The notes: generated from the letters alone by a model not told the origin. A stretch of DNA of 37,700 nt from Ruminococcus turbiniformis (GCF_020687545.1 NZ_JAJEQX010000034.1:1-37700); one strand, 5' to 3'. Positions 16,540 through 24,637 are shown, counted from the stretch's first letter. Made by a program: numbers and translations.

Positions 16540-18009
16540 TTATCTTCCTTCTTTTATCTCCTCAAGCACTTCCGCGATCAGCACTCTTTCGTCCATCGGG
16601 TGCTTCACACCCCGGATCTCCTGATAATCCTCATGGCCTTTTCCCGCCAGGACGATGACGTCGCCGGGCTGCCCGTGCTCAATGGCATAGCGGATTGCCT
16701 CTTTCCGGTCGCAGATCTCCACATAACTGCCGTCCGTCCTGCCGATTCCCTCTTTGATATCGTCAATGATCGCCTGGGGTTCCTCAAACCGCGGATTATC
16801 CGATGTGATAATCGTAAGATCCGCAAGCCGTCCCGACACCTCTCCCATCTCGTAGCGCCGGTCTTTCGAGCGGTTTCCTCCGCACCCGAAAAGACACACG
16901 AGACGCTTCGGGTGATATTCCTTCAATGTAGTCAGAAGGCTCTCAAGGCTCATCGCATTGTGGGCGTAATCAATCATCAGAGTAAATTCATCCGACACCT
17001 TGATCATCTCAATGCGCCCTTTTACCTTCGCCTGCTTCAGCGCTGCCTGTATCTTCTCCACCGGCACGCCGAAATGACGGCATACCGAGATGGCAGTCAG
17101 AGAATTGTAAACGCTGAATGTCCCCGGTATGTCAATTTCCACGTCAAAATCCATAAGTCCGGACACGTGATATGCCACACCCAGGTACCCCGGCCGTGAT
17201 ACAAGTTCAACATTCTCTGCCCTTAAATCCGCCTCTTTGGAAAATCCGAACGTCTCCACTTTGCATGTGGCACCCCGGAACACATCCCTGAAATATTTGT
17301 CGTCCACATTGGCGATTCCGAGCCGGCACTGTTTGAACAGAAGTCCCTTGCACCGTTTGTAGTCGTCAAAATCCTTATGTTCGTTCGGCCCGATATGGTC
17401 TCTTCCGAGATTCGTGAAAATGCCGATCTCAAACGGAATGCCCGCAGTCCTGTGGAGCATCAGTCCCTGGGAGGATACTTCCATCACAACGCAGTCGCAC
17501 CCTTCCTCGACCATCTGCGCGAAATACTGCTGGATTGTGAACGACTCCGGCGTCGTGTTTGCCGCAGGAATCTTTTTCTCCCCGATGATGGCCTCGATCG
17601 TTCCGATGAGTCCGACTTTGTGTCCCACACTGTCAAGAATCGATTTGATCATATACGTGGTCGTCGTCTTTCCCTTCGTTCCCGTGATGCCGATGACTTT
17701 CAGTTTCTCTGCGGGGTAGCCGAAATACGCAGCGGACATAAGCGCCAGTGCATAGCGTGTATCCTGCACCCGGATCACTGTCACATTCTCCGGCGCTTCC
17801 GCCTCTCTCTCCACAACAACCGCTGCCACGCCTTTCGCAGCCACATCGGGAATATACTTATGTCCGTCGGACACAGCGCCGCTGATGCAGACAAAAACAG
17901 AGCCCTGCTCCGCCTTTCTTGAATCGTTGACAAGCGTCGTAACCTCAATTTGGTCATCGCCCTGTATGACTTCATATTCCAGACGCTCCAGTAATTTATT
18001 TAACCTCAC
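16540..18009 (-). CDS. murE: UDP-MurNAc-tripeptide synthetase MurE (meso-DAP type)
   Basis: MurE adds the third amino acid of the peptidoglycan stem peptide to UDP-MurNAc-L-Ala-D-Glu. The 489-residue Mur ligase shows the ATP loop GTKGKTT (110-116), NTTPES, the carbamylated lysine in YKRCKGLLF (K221) and GCGGNRSKDRR. The substrate motif DNPR (404-407) is the meso-diaminopimelate signature, so this wall is probably DAP-type. The start is the GTG at 18009, with AGGAGG seven bases upstream. It is the first gene of the operon that runs to thiN. Confidence 0.96.
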   Translation of the reverse strand: MRLNKLLERLEYEVIQGDDQIEVTTLVNDSRKAEQGSVFVCISGAVSDGHKYIPDVAAKGVAAVVVEREAEAPENVTVIRVQDTRYALALMSAAYFGYPAEKLKVIGITGTKGKTTTTYMIKSILDSVGHKVGLIGTIEAIIGEKKIPAANTTPESFTIQQYFAQMVEEGCDCVVMEVSSQGLMLHRTAGIPFEIGIFTNLGRDHIGPNEHKDFDDYKRCKGLLFKQCRLGIANVDDKYFRDVFRGATCKVETFGFSKEADLRAENVELVSRPGYLGVAYHVSGLMDFDVEIDIPGTFSVYNSLTAISVCRHFGVPVEKIQAALKQAKVKGRIEMIKVSDEFTLMIDYAHNAMSLESLLTTLKEYHPKRLVCLFGCGGNRSKDRRYEMGEVSGRLADLTIITSDNPRFEEPQAIIDDIKEGIGRTDGSYVEICDRKEAIRYAIEHGQPGDVIVLAGKGHEDYQEIRGVKHPMDERVLIAEVLEEIKEGR

Positions 18010-18070
18010 AATGACTCCTCCTGATCACTTTTTCAATTCCGATGGCAGAAAATCTGCCGATACTTTATAT

Positions 18071-18100
18071 AGGATAACACAAGACAGGCCGGGTTGTCGA
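18071..18100 (-). promoter_or_regulatory. Probable promoter of the murE-thiN operon
   Basis: On the minus strand TCGACA (18095-18100) and TATCCT (18071-18076) are 18 bp apart, about 60 bp before the murE GTG. An overlapping TATATA lies just downstream. The boxes match the consensus only moderately. The rest of 18010-18308 holds the divergent promoter of the next gene; I see no small gene there. Confidence 0.4.
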
Positions 18101-18188
18101 GGGCAACAGTTCATCCGCAGCGCCGCAGCCTGTTCGTCCGCAATACCGCCGCAGCGGCGAAAACACAGCGAAAAAATGCCTGTATTTC

Positions 18189-18217
18189 TGGACAAACTGC
18201 TCCACATACTATATAAT
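18189..18217 (+). promoter_or_regulatory. Sigma-A-type promoter of the symporter gene
   Basis: TGGACA (18189-18194), a 17-bp spacer and a perfect TATAAT (18212-18217). The leader of about 85 bases contains two short inverted repeats: CCGGT-TTAT-ACCGG near 18235, and GCCCTGTGCAGGGC at 18275-18288 just before the ribosome binding site. Confidence 0.75.
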
Positions 18218-18308
18218 GTTGAATCGACTGCGCCCGGTTTATACCGGACGATCACCGGAATCACAAAAGAAAACGCCCTGTGCAGGGCATGAGAAAGAGA
18301 GGAATAAA

Positions 18309-19712
18309 ATGTTTGCACAGATTATCAACACACTAAGCGACCTTTTGTATACCTACATTCTGATTATCCTTCTCCTTGGCACGGGAATCTATTTCACGAT
18401 ACGCACACGGTTCGTCCAGTTCCGTATGCTCCGTGAGTCAATCCGCGTTGTCATGGAGCCGAAAAATGATGAGAGCGGCCTGTCTTCATTCCAGGCACTT
18501 ATGGTGTCCACCGCTTCCCGGGTGGGAACCGGAAATATCGCGGGAATTTCCACTGCGATCTGCCTCGGCGGACCGGGAGCCGTATTCTGGATGTGGGTGA
18601 CCGCGCTGCTCGGAAGCGCGTCCGCATTCATCGAGAGCACGCTGGCGCAGATCTATAAACGCCGTGCCGAAGACGGGACATGCTATGGCGGTCCGGCCTA
18701 CTATATTCAGGCGGTTTTAAAGCGCCGCTGGATCGGCGTTCTCTTTGCCGTATTTCTGATTCTCACCTATATGGTCGGATTCAATATGGTAGCATCTTTT
18801 AATATCGTAGATGCGTTCCGCGCGTACAGCTTTTTCGACGAGTCATGGACTCCGGCACTGATCGGTGTGATCCTTGCGGTCATTTTCTGTATCTGTATCT
18901 GCGGCGGAAGCAGACAGATCTCCAAAATCACCGGCGTGCTCGTCCCGGTAATGGGCGTATTTTACCTGGCGCTCTGCCTGTTTATTGTCGTGACACATCT
19001 GAACCTTGTGCCGAAAATGTTTGCGGATATCTTCACCAGCGCATTCGACCTGCAGGCCATCTTCGGCGGCTTTACCGGTTCCTGCATCATGCACGGTATC
19101 AAGCGGGGACTTTTCTCCAACGAAGCCGGTGTGGGTTCCGCGCCGAACGCAGCCGCAAGCGCCGCTGTCTCCCACCCGGTCAAACAGGGACTGGTGCAGA
19201 TGCTTTCCGTCTTTATCGACACAATTCTGATCTGCTCCGCGACCTCCTTCATGCTGCTCTGCTCCGGCATCGCTCCGAGCGACTCTCTCAAGGGAATGCC
19301 ATGGGTACAGGCAGCCGCCGCAGGTACACTGGGCAGCGTCGGAACAACGTTTATAACAATCGCCCTCTTCCTCTTCGCGTTCACTACTCTGATCGGCAAC
19401 TTCTTCTATGCGGAGATGGGGCTTGGCTATCTGTGTGACAAAACCCCCAACAAAAAACTGCTCATCGGCCTGCGCGCCGCAGCGACCGTCGTCGTATTCG
19501 CCGGCTCCCTGCTGGAGTTCAGCGTAGCCTGGAGCACAGCGGACGTCATCATGGGATTCCTGGCACTGATCAACCTGCCGGTAATCATCATGCTTGGCGG
19601 ACCTGCCATCCAGTGTATGAAGGATTATATGAAACAGAAAAAGGCCGGGAAAAATCCGGTATTCCATGCGAAGGATATCAACCTGAAAGATCCTACCGAC
19701 TTCTGGAATTAA
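18309..19712 (+). CDS. Sodium:alanine/glycine symporter (AGCS family)
   Basis: This is a polytopic secondary transporter of the AGCS family (AlsT/DagA), importing alanine or glycine with sodium. The 467-residue protein has about ten hydrophobic segments. It also has the family region VSTASRVGTGNIAGISTAICLGGPGA (segments near 65-90) and the GLFSNEAGVGSAPNAAAS loop. The start is the ATG at 18309 with GAGAGG in front; the open frame extends to 18216 but that extension lies at the promoter. It is monocistronic and convergent with xpt. Which amino acid it carries cannot be read from sequence. Confidence 0.92.
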   Translation: MFAQIINTLSDLLYTYILIILLLGTGIYFTIRTRFVQFRMLRESIRVVMEPKNDESGLSSFQALMVSTASRVGTGNIAGISTAICLGGPGAVFWMWVTALLGSASAFIESTLAQIYKRRAEDGTCYGGPAYYIQAVLKRRWIGVLFAVFLILTYMVGFNMVASFNIVDAFRAYSFFDESWTPALIGVILAVIFCICICGGSRQISKITGVLVPVMGVFYLALCLFIVVTHLNLVPKMFADIFTSAFDLQAIFGGFTGSCIMHGIKRGLFSNEAGVGSAPNAAASAAVSHPVKQGLVQMLSVFIDTILICSATSFMLLCSGIAPSDSLKGMPWVQAAAAGTLGSVGTTFITIALFLFAFTTLIGNFFYAEMGLGYLCDKTPNKKLLIGLRAAATVVVFAGSLLEFSVAWSTADVIMGFLALINLPVIIMLGGPAIQCMKDYMKQKKAGKNPVFHAKDINLKDPTDFWN

Positions 19713-19730
19713 GACAGTTGCATTACAAAA

Positions 19731-19789
19731 AACCTCCGGGGAAATACTGATGTGAAAGTACTGATGTATTTCCCCGGAGGTTCTTTTTT
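19731..19789. terminator. Bidirectional intrinsic terminator between the symporter gene and xpt
   Basis: A perfect 17-bp stem, AACCTCCGGGGAAATAC (19731-19747) with its complement at 19766-19782, encloses an 18-nt loop. CTTTTTT follows on the plus strand, and an A-run (19725-19730) gives a U-tract on the minus strand. It therefore serves both convergent genes. Confidence 0.92.
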
Positions 19790-20369
19790 ACTGTTCCCTG
19801 AACCGGATCTCTCCTGTCTCCGCATTCATGCCATCCACAATCGCAAGGGATTCCAGCTGGTATCCGAGATTCCGGATGATTCTTCCGCCGGACTGGAAGC
19901 CCTTTTCAATCGCAATACCGATTCCCTCAACCGTTGCTCCCGAAGACTGTACAATCTGAATCAGCCCCTGAAGCGCGCATCCGTTAGCAAGGAAATCATC
20001 GATAATCAGCACATGATCAGCCGGCGTGAGGAACTTCTGCGCAACAATGACGTGATTGATGCACTTGTGAGTAAAGGACTCAACCTCGGCAACATACATT
20101 TCGCCGTCCAGATTGATGCTCCGGGATTTTTTCGCGAACACAACCGGCACGTCAAAGTGCTGTGCCGTAATACAGGCGATTCCGATTCCGGACGCTTCAA
20201 TCGTGAGAATCTTGTTGATAGGCTTATCCGCAAATCTTCTCTTAAACTCCTCGCCCATCTCATTCAGAAGTTTGATGTCCATCTGATGGTTCAGAAAACT
20301 GTCCACTTTCAGCACATTTCCTTCCTTTACAACGCCGTCTTTCATAATACGTTCTTCTAAAAAGTTCAT
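19788..20369 (-). CDS. xpt: Xanthine phosphoribosyltransferase
   Basis: Xpt salvages xanthine to XMP using PRPP. The 193-residue protein aligns along its length with B. subtilis Xpt as I recall it: [11 protein letters not shown] (19-29), [16 protein letters not shown] and the PRPP motif IIDDFLANG (122-130). It begins three bases after the DUF624 gene, with AGAGGGG overlapping that gene's end, so the two are cotranscribed. In many Firmicutes xpt heads a purine operon with pbuX under a guanine riboswitch; here neither the permease nor a riboswitch is present. Confidence 0.95.
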   Translation of the reverse strand: MNFLEERIMKDGVVKEGNVLKVDSFLNHQMDIKLLNEMGEEFKRRFADKPINKILTIEASGIGIACITAQHFDVPVVFAKKSRSINLDGEMYVAEVESFTHKCINHVIVAQKFLTPADHVLIIDDFLANGCALQGLIQIVQSSGATVEGIGIAIEKGFQSGGRIIRNLGYQLESLAIVDGMNAETGEIRFREQ

Positions 20370-20372
20370 TTT

Positions 20373-21038
20373 TTACCCCTCTTCTGTCGTATTTTCATTT
20401 TCTGCTGTATCATTTTCTTCAAATATTGTAAAAACTCTCCTGAGCAGGAAAGAATTCACCCATGCAATCAGCGCGCCGCCGATAAGCAGCCAGAGCGGAA
20501 GCGCAAACATCAGTGTCGCTGTGTTCCAAAGGGAAGCAACCACTGCTGCCACCATAACCGCTACCATAAGAAACGTGTACGGCAGTCTTCCCACCGTGAG
20601 AAGCAGCGCGTTTTTAAAGGTGACGCTGACTGTGTTCTCATATCTCGCCGTAAGCGCAAAGACGTAGATCATCACCCCAAGAAGCAGAAAACCCGCCAGG
20701 AGGAAAACTCCGCTTAAAACCATTCCTGCCGTTCCCGGCATCATCGTTGCGATTCTGGAATCCATCCAGCAGAGAATTCCGAAAGCAAGAATAATGATCC
20801 AGCTGATCGTACTCTGCTTGAAATTCATCTTGAACGCTTTAAAAAATCCGCGGAATATGTAGCCTTCCTCGTTTTTCACCATCTTCAGCATGACAGAATA
20901 CAGAGCTGTCGTAGATGCGCCGATTGTAACGATCGGAATGCAGCAGATAAGCCACATAATGTTCAGGCATACCATATCGCAAATTTTTGACAGCGCCCGG
21001 ATGACGACGTTATCTGTAATGTTAAATCTCATATCCAT
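20373..21038 (-). CDS. DUF624 (YesL-like) membrane protein
   Basis: This 221-residue protein has about five membrane segments and the DUF624 family opening (NITDNVVIRALSKICDMVCLN, with LICCIPIVTIGASTTALY after it). The C-terminus is acidic (EENDTAENENTTEEG). DUF624 proteins usually sit in carbohydrate transport clusters beside YesM/YesN regulators, and their function is unknown. Here it instead precedes xpt by three bases. Its own promoter lies 55-85 bp upstream. Confidence 0.85.
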   Translation of the reverse strand: MDMRFNITDNVVIRALSKICDMVCLNIMWLICCIPIVTIGASTTALYSVMLKMVKNEEGYIFRGFFKAFKMNFKQSTISWIIILAFGILCWMDSRIATMMPGTAGMVLSGVFLLAGFLLLGVMIYVFALTARYENTVSVTFKNALLLTVGRLPYTFLMVAVMVAAVVASLWNTATLMFALPLWLLIGGALIAWVNSFLLRRVFTIFEENDTAENENTTEEG

Positions 21039-21064
21039 CTCCTGATCTTTCTGAATGTGTTTCC

Positions 21065-21081
21065 CACAGCATACTGCTGTG
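21065..21081. promoter_or_regulatory. Inverted repeat in the DUF624-xpt leader
   Basis: CACAGCA-tac-TGCTGTG is a perfect 7-bp dyad, 13 bp downstream of the -10 box of the DUF624-xpt promoter. It could be an operator or a small leader hairpin. The leader (about 50 nt) is too short to hold a purine riboswitch. Confidence 0.35.
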
Positions 21082-21093
21082 AATAATAACTAC

Positions 21094-21122
21094 AGTATAG
21101 CACAGGGGTGAAAATGATACAA
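21094..21122 (-). promoter_or_regulatory. Promoter of the DUF624-xpt operon
   Basis: On the minus strand TTGTAT (21117-21122), a 17-bp spacer and TATACT (21094-21099) preceded by TGC, giving a leader of about 50 bases. Confidence 0.65.
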
Positions 21123-21126
21123 TCTG

Positions 21127-21166
21127 AAGATTGGCCTGCACCCGAAAAGATTGACCCGTTTCCGAA
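21127..21166 (+). repeat. Tandem 20-bp direct repeat over the cdaR promoter
   Basis: AAGATTGGCC followed by TGCACCCGAA (21127-21146) is immediately followed by AAGATTGACC and CGTTTCCGAA (21147-21166). Fifteen of 20 positions match, with conserved AAGATTG.CC and CCGAA ends. The 20-bp period places the copies on the same DNA face. The second copy contains the -35 box of cdaR, so this is a candidate operator, possibly for CdaR itself. Confidence 0.45.
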
Positions 21167-21179
21167 ATACTGCTAAGAT
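21151..21179 (+). promoter_or_regulatory. Promoter of cdaR
   Basis: TTGACC (21151-21156), a 17-bp spacer and TAAGAT (21174-21179), about 43 bp before the cdaR ATG. Its -35 box lies within the second copy of the tandem repeat. Confidence 0.65.
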
Positions 21180-21221
21180 TGTTACATCAAAACACACTGC
21201 CATGCAGAAGGGGGAACAGGC

Positions 21222-22358
21222 ATGCTGGAAGTATCACTTGCAGAAAAGCTGATTGAACAGATTACCCGTTATACGAGCTACAATGTAAATATCATGAATG
21301 AAGAAGGCATCATCATTGCCAGCCGCAATCCTGAAAGAATCGGCACGTTCCACGAGCCCGCATGGCAGGTCATCCACGGCGGGAAAGACATCATAACCGT
21401 CTCCGACGACAACGACTATCCGGGAGTCAGCCGCGGCATCAATATGGTCATTGATATTGACGGAAAACGCGAGGGCGTAGTCGGTGTGACCGGCGAGCCG
21501 GAAGAGATACGCCCTGTGGCGCTTATCATCAAAATGTCCATCGAGACAATGATTCGGTACGAAAGCCAGAAAATGCGCTCTCTGCGCCGCCAGACAAAAA
21601 AAGAACGCCTGACTGATCTGCTCACCGGAAAGGACGCGCCGGATCCGTCCGTTTTAAGAGATCTTCTGCGGGAGCTCAATTATCCGGAAAATGTTCCGCG
21701 CATCCCGCTTCTGATCTGTGTGCCGGAGCCGCACCGCCAGAATGTGTTCGACTTTCTCCGGCGCTCTCCCGGACGGAACAGTCAGGATATCTCTCTTCTG
21801 TATGAAAACGACTCCGTTCTGATCTTCAAGTACCCGGAATCGGACAGACCGGACAATCCGGATAAACTCTTTTCCGTCTGCCGCCGGGAGATAGAAGAAT
21901 ACGCGGAACAGGTACTCGGATTCTGCTCTCACTGCGGCGTGGAATGCCGTATTTTTGTTGGTACGCTTCAGCGCAGCGCCTCACGGTATCACACTGCATA
22001 CCGGCACTGTCACTGGCTTCGGGAACATACAGACGGCACCGGAGTCATCTGGTTTTATGATCATGCCGCACAGTATCTGTCCCAGTGCCTCCCCGCAAAA
22101 GAGCTGGATCAGATTTTCAGTGCTTTTGACGCCACTCTGTCCGATGATCTGAAAAAAAGCTTCATCGAACTGACAGGAAGCCTGATCCGCACAGATTTCA
22201 ACATCGCGGCTGCCGCGAAACTGTCCTTCATGCACAAAAATACATTCGTCTATAAATACAACAAAATCCGGGACAGCCTCGGATTCAATCCGCAGAACAG
22301 CCCGGAAGATAAGTGGCTGATGATCTGTCTTTATCTCTATCTGACCCGCCAGGGGTAA
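21222..22358 (+). CDS. cdaR: CdaR-family sugar-diacid/glycerate regulator
   Basis: CdaR-type transcription activators respond to glycerate, galactarate or glucarate and switch on their use. The 378-residue protein has the N-terminal sugar-diacid recognition domain (about 4-135; LIEQITRYTSYNVNIMNEEG with ISGVTGEP-like VVGVTGEPEEIRP). A middle region follows, then the C-terminal PucR/CdaR helix-turn-helix near 310-352 (NIAAAAKLSFMHKNTFVYKYNKI). GGGGGA precedes the ATG. It lies 173 bp upstream of glycerate kinase on the same strand, a gene order typical of glycerate regulons, so garK is its most likely target. Confidence 0.9.
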   Translation: MLEVSLAEKLIEQITRYTSYNVNIMNEEGIIIASRNPERIGTFHEPAWQVIHGGKDIITVSDDNDYPGVSRGINMVIDIDGKREGVVGVTGEPEEIRPVALIIKMSIETMIRYESQKMRSLRRQTKKERLTDLLTGKDAPDPSVLRDLLRELNYPENVPRIPLLICVPEPHRQNVFDFLRRSPGRNSQDISLLYENDSVLIFKYPESDRPDNPDKLFSVCRREIEEYAEQVLGFCSHCGVECRIFVGTLQRSASRYHTAYRHCHWLREHTDGTGVIWFYDHAAQYLSQCLPAKELDQIFSAFDATLSDDLKKSFIELTGSLIRTDFNIAAAAKLSFMHKNTFVYKYNKIRDSLGFNPQNSPEDKWLMICLYLYLTRQG

Positions 22359-22477
22359 AATGCTGCTCAGACCGCCAGGAAGCACTGCCAGTGCAGCGAG
22401 TGCTTTTGCCCCATGTATCGAACGCACGTTTTGTGTTATCCGTACAAGGAAAGAAGATTATTTTGTCCATTTATCCT

Positions 22478-22506
22478 TTGAATATACCGCAGTCTCCTGC
22501 TACAAT
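22478..22506 (+). promoter_or_regulatory. Promoter of glycerate kinase
   Basis: TTGAAT (22478-22483), a 17-bp spacer and TACAAT (22501-22506), about 25 bp before the ATG. A GAAGATT at 22453-22459 just upstream resembles the core of the tandem repeat before cdaR, but the match is only seven bases. Confidence 0.65.
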
Positions 22507-22531
22507 AAAAGAAAACGAATGAGGTGACAGT

Positions 22532-23668
22532 ATGAAATTTTTATTTGCATCGGATTCTTTCAAGGGGACACTTTCCTCAAAGAAAACAGCCGAGCTTCTG
22601 ACCCAGGCCGCACAGGAGATTTTCCCCGGCTGTGAGTGCTCCAGCATCGAGGTTGCTGACGGAGGGGAAGGAACAACGGACGCAGTTCTCTCGGCAGTTG
22701 ACGGAAAACGCATCACACTTCCGGTTCACGGCCCGCTCTGGGAAGAAAGAGAAGGGTTCTACGGTGCTCTTGACGAGAAACGCGCTGTTATGGAAATGGC
22801 AGCTGCATCCGGACTCCCCTTTGTTCCGGACGAGAAACGCGATCCGAGAAAGACCACATCCTACGGGACAGGCGAAATGATTCTTGACGCTCTCGAGAGA
22901 GGCTTCCGCGACATTTCCATTGCAATCGGCGGTTCCGCTACAAACGACGGCGGTATCGGATGTATCCGCGCACTTGGTGTCCGTTTTCTTGACGAAGCAG
23001 GAAACGAGCTGAAAGGCTGCGGCGAAGATCTTGCCAGGATCCGCAGTATCGATGTATCCGGCCTTGACCCGAGAGTAAAAGAGACTACATTTACGGTTAT
23101 GTGCGATGTTACAAATCCGCTCTGCGGAAAAGACGGAGCTACATACACATTCGGAAAGCAGAAAGGCGGTACACCTGAAATTCTCGACGAGCTTGAGGAG
23201 GGCATGAAAAACTACCGCGACATCCTGAAAGCCCAGTTCGGCGTCAACGTGGACGAAATTCCGGGTTCCGGCGCTGCAGGCGGACTTGGCGCTGCCCTGA
23301 TGGTATTCTTAGACGGAAAGCTCAAATCCGGAATCGAAACCGTGCTCGATCTCGTGGAGTTTGACAAGAAACTGGAGGGCGTATCCCTTGTTGTAACCGG
23401 TGAGGGCGCTACAGACTGGCAGTCCGTATTCGGTAAGGTAATGCAGGGCGTAGGCGTGCACTGCAAAAACCACAATGTTCCGGCAGTAGCCATCGTCGGA
23501 AGCATGGGAAAAGGCGCAGAGGATATCTTCGAGTACGGAATTGAATCCATTCTGACAACAGTAAACGGAATCATGCCGTTAAGCGACGCGCTGGGACGCG
23601 CGGAAGAACTGTATCTGGGCGCAGCCAGAAGAATGTTCCGCATCTTAAGAGCAGGAACCAGACTGTAG
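22532..23668 (+). CDS. garK: Glycerate 2-kinase
   Basis: This type-1 glycerate kinase (GarK/GlxK) makes 2-phosphoglycerate from D-glycerate and ATP, feeding glycolysis. The 378-residue protein begins FASDSFKGTLSS and has EVADGGEGTTDAV, IGGSATNDGG and VTGEGATDWQS, hallmark segments of the family. GAGGTG precedes the ATG. It has its own promoter and a strong terminator, so it is monocistronic. Its substrate is the product of tartronate semialdehyde reductase, encoded 11 kb away at 34835-35731. Confidence 0.96.
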   Translation: MKFLFASDSFKGTLSSKKTAELLTQAAQEIFPGCECSSIEVADGGEGTTDAVLSAVDGKRITLPVHGPLWEEREGFYGALDEKRAVMEMAAASGLPFVPDEKRDPRKTTSYGTGEMILDALERGFRDISIAIGGSATNDGGIGCIRALGVRFLDEAGNELKGCGEDLARIRSIDVSGLDPRVKETTFTVMCDVTNPLCGKDGATYTFGKQKGGTPEILDELEEGMKNYRDILKAQFGVNVDEIPGSGAAGGLGAALMVFLDGKLKSGIETVLDLVEFDKKLEGVSLVVTGEGATDWQSVFGKVMQGVGVHCKNHNVPAVAIVGSMGKGAEDIFEYGIESILTTVNGIMPLSDALGRAEELYLGAARRMFRILRAGTRL

Positions 23669-23700
23669 AGATAAATTTAACTGCAGAGATAAATACAGAA

Positions 23701-23758
23701 CCCCCGGCGGGACAGCCAAATGACAAATGTCATCCTGTTATCCCGCCGGGGGCTTTTA
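23701..23758 (+). terminator. Intrinsic terminator of glycerate kinase
   Basis: A perfect 12-bp GC-rich stem, CCCCCGGCGGGA (23701-23712) with TCCCGCCGGGGG (23741-23752), is followed by CTTTTATT. Confidence 0.9.
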
Positions 23759-23829
23759 TTGCAATTGAGACAAACGCAGGTCCAAACTTTCCTGAAAGCT
23801 GCCCTCTCCGAAAAAGGGCAAAAAAATAG

Positions 23830-23900
23830 AGCGGGTGATGAGAATCGAACTCACGTATCCAGCTTGGAAGGCTGGTGTTCTACCATTGAACTACACCCGC
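23830..23900 (-). tRNA. tRNA-Gly (anticodon TCC)
   Basis: The minus strand folds as a full cloverleaf of 71 nt. The acceptor GCGGGTG pairs with CACCCGC; the D arm is GTTC-AATGGTA-GAAC. The anticodon arm is CCAGC-CTTCCAA-GCTGG with TCC at the anticodon, and the T arm is GTGAG-TTCGATT-CTCAT. CCA is not encoded. Seven T residues follow within a few bases, giving a likely terminator. The gene stands alone, antisense to nothing, between garK and the isomerase gene. Confidence 0.97.
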
Positions 23901-23903
23901 ATC

Positions 23904-23942
23904 ATCTCTGACACGAGTGATATAATATCACAGGTCAGAGAT
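23904..23942. repeat. 39-bp imperfect palindrome over the tRNA-Gly promoter
   Basis: ATCTCTGAC (23904-23912) pairs with GTCAGAGAT (23934-23942). Inside it GTGATAT (23917-23923) pairs with ATATCAC (23925-23931). The structure covers the -10 box and most of the spacer of the tRNA promoter, ending 3 bp short of the -35 box. Confidence 0.5.
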
Positions 23943-23950
23943 AATTGCAA
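23922..23950 (-). promoter_or_regulatory. Promoter of tRNA-Gly
   Basis: On the minus strand TTGCAA (23945-23950), a 17-bp spacer and TATTAT (23922-23927), about 21 bp upstream of the mature 5' end. Confidence 0.75.
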
Positions 23951-23973
23951 GATGTTTTTGAAATTTTTTATGA

Positions 23974-23995
23974 TTTTTTCTACCTTTTTTCTACC
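23974..23995. repeat. Tandem 11-bp repeat upstream of tRNA-Gly
   Basis: TTTTTTCTACC occurs twice back to back (23974-23984 and 23985-23995). The surrounding 23951-24078 is AT-rich near the tRNA and contains no gene I can support. No clear terminator for the isomerase operon is visible there. Confidence 0.4.
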
Positions 23996-24078
23996 CATTC
24001 GGACATTGCCATTCGTGAAACCGCACTTCGTACTTATCGCGGCTGCTCATACCGCACTCAGGAATGGAATCCGGAGTC

Positions 24079-24624
24079 TTATTCGATCACCGGAAGCCGG
24101 CTGATGTTCGTATCTGTAAAAATATCATACTCGTCAAAACTTGGCGTACTGAATTCGGATATCACAGCTCCCTCCGGCCCCGCCTGGAACCAGTGCTTGG
24201 TATCCGGCTGCATCGTGTACTGTTCTCCTGCATGGAGTACAATCTCATGGAATACTGTGTAAGTCCCCTCATATCCTTCCGGCACGCTGCCTTTTTTGTC
24301 CTTTGTCTCCTCCCCCTCAACATACAGATACACAGAACCGTACCGGCACCGGAATGTCTCTTCCTTACCCGGATATCCTTTCTCCGGAATCGGCGCATGT
24401 GTATGCTCCGGGCATATCATTCCCGGAAAAAGCACCATTTCTTTGGCACAGCACCGTTCTGTATTAACGTATGTAACAAGTATCAAACCGATTTTTTCAA
24501 TATCATCGAGGCCAAAATCAGCCACCTCCACGTTTTCCCGCTCAGAAGGCGTAAGGACAATGTCCGCTTTATCGTAATAAGCAAGCGCACGCTTTCTGAT
24601 TTCTTCATACACTTCTTTTTTCAT
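24079..24624 (-). CDS. Cupin D-lyxose isomerase (possible D-mannose isomerase)
   Basis: This family (D-lyxose ketol-isomerase, YdaE-like) interconverts D-lyxose and D-xylulose, and also D-mannose and D-fructose. The 181-residue cupin has the metal ligands H74, H76 and E81 in EHTHAPIPEKG and H144 in TKHWFQAG. It also has KEETFRCRYGSVYLYVEG and an ISEFSTPS strand near the end. I chose the ATG at 24624, preceded by GAGGAGA, rather than the frame start at 24660, which overlaps the upstream gene. It follows beta-mannosidase by 13 bp as the last gene of the transporter operon, which favours mannose as the physiological substrate (inference). Confidence 0.88.
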   Translation of the reverse strand: MKKEVYEEIRKRALAYYDKADIVLTPSERENVEVADFGLDDIEKIGLILVTYVNTERCCAKEMVLFPGMICPEHTHAPIPEKGYPGKEETFRCRYGSVYLYVEGEETKDKKGSVPEGYEGTYTVFHEIVLHAGEQYTMQPDTKHWFQAGPEGAVISEFSTPSFDEYDIFTDTNISRLPVIE

Positions 24625-24637
24625 ATCGCGTTCTCCT

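Noticed and set aside
18843..19667. Minus-strand open frame of 274 codons opposite the symporter
   Set aside because: It is a shadow of the well-supported AGCS transporter, with no start signal and no recognisable domain.
21039..21221. Purine riboswitch upstream of DUF624-xpt
   Set aside because: The predicted promoter leaves only about 50 nt of leader, too short for the aptamer, and none of the conserved purine-aptamer loop sequences are visible.
22374..22400. Terminator after cdaR
   Set aside because: AGCACT and AGTGCT can pair and are followed by TTTTG, but the stem is short, the loop offers competing folds and the U-tract is weak.
23951..24078. Integrase or attachment-site remnant beside tRNA-Gly
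   Set aside because: The tandem TTTTTTCTACC and short direct repeats are suggestive, but no duplicated tRNA 3' end and no integrase fragment can be recognised.
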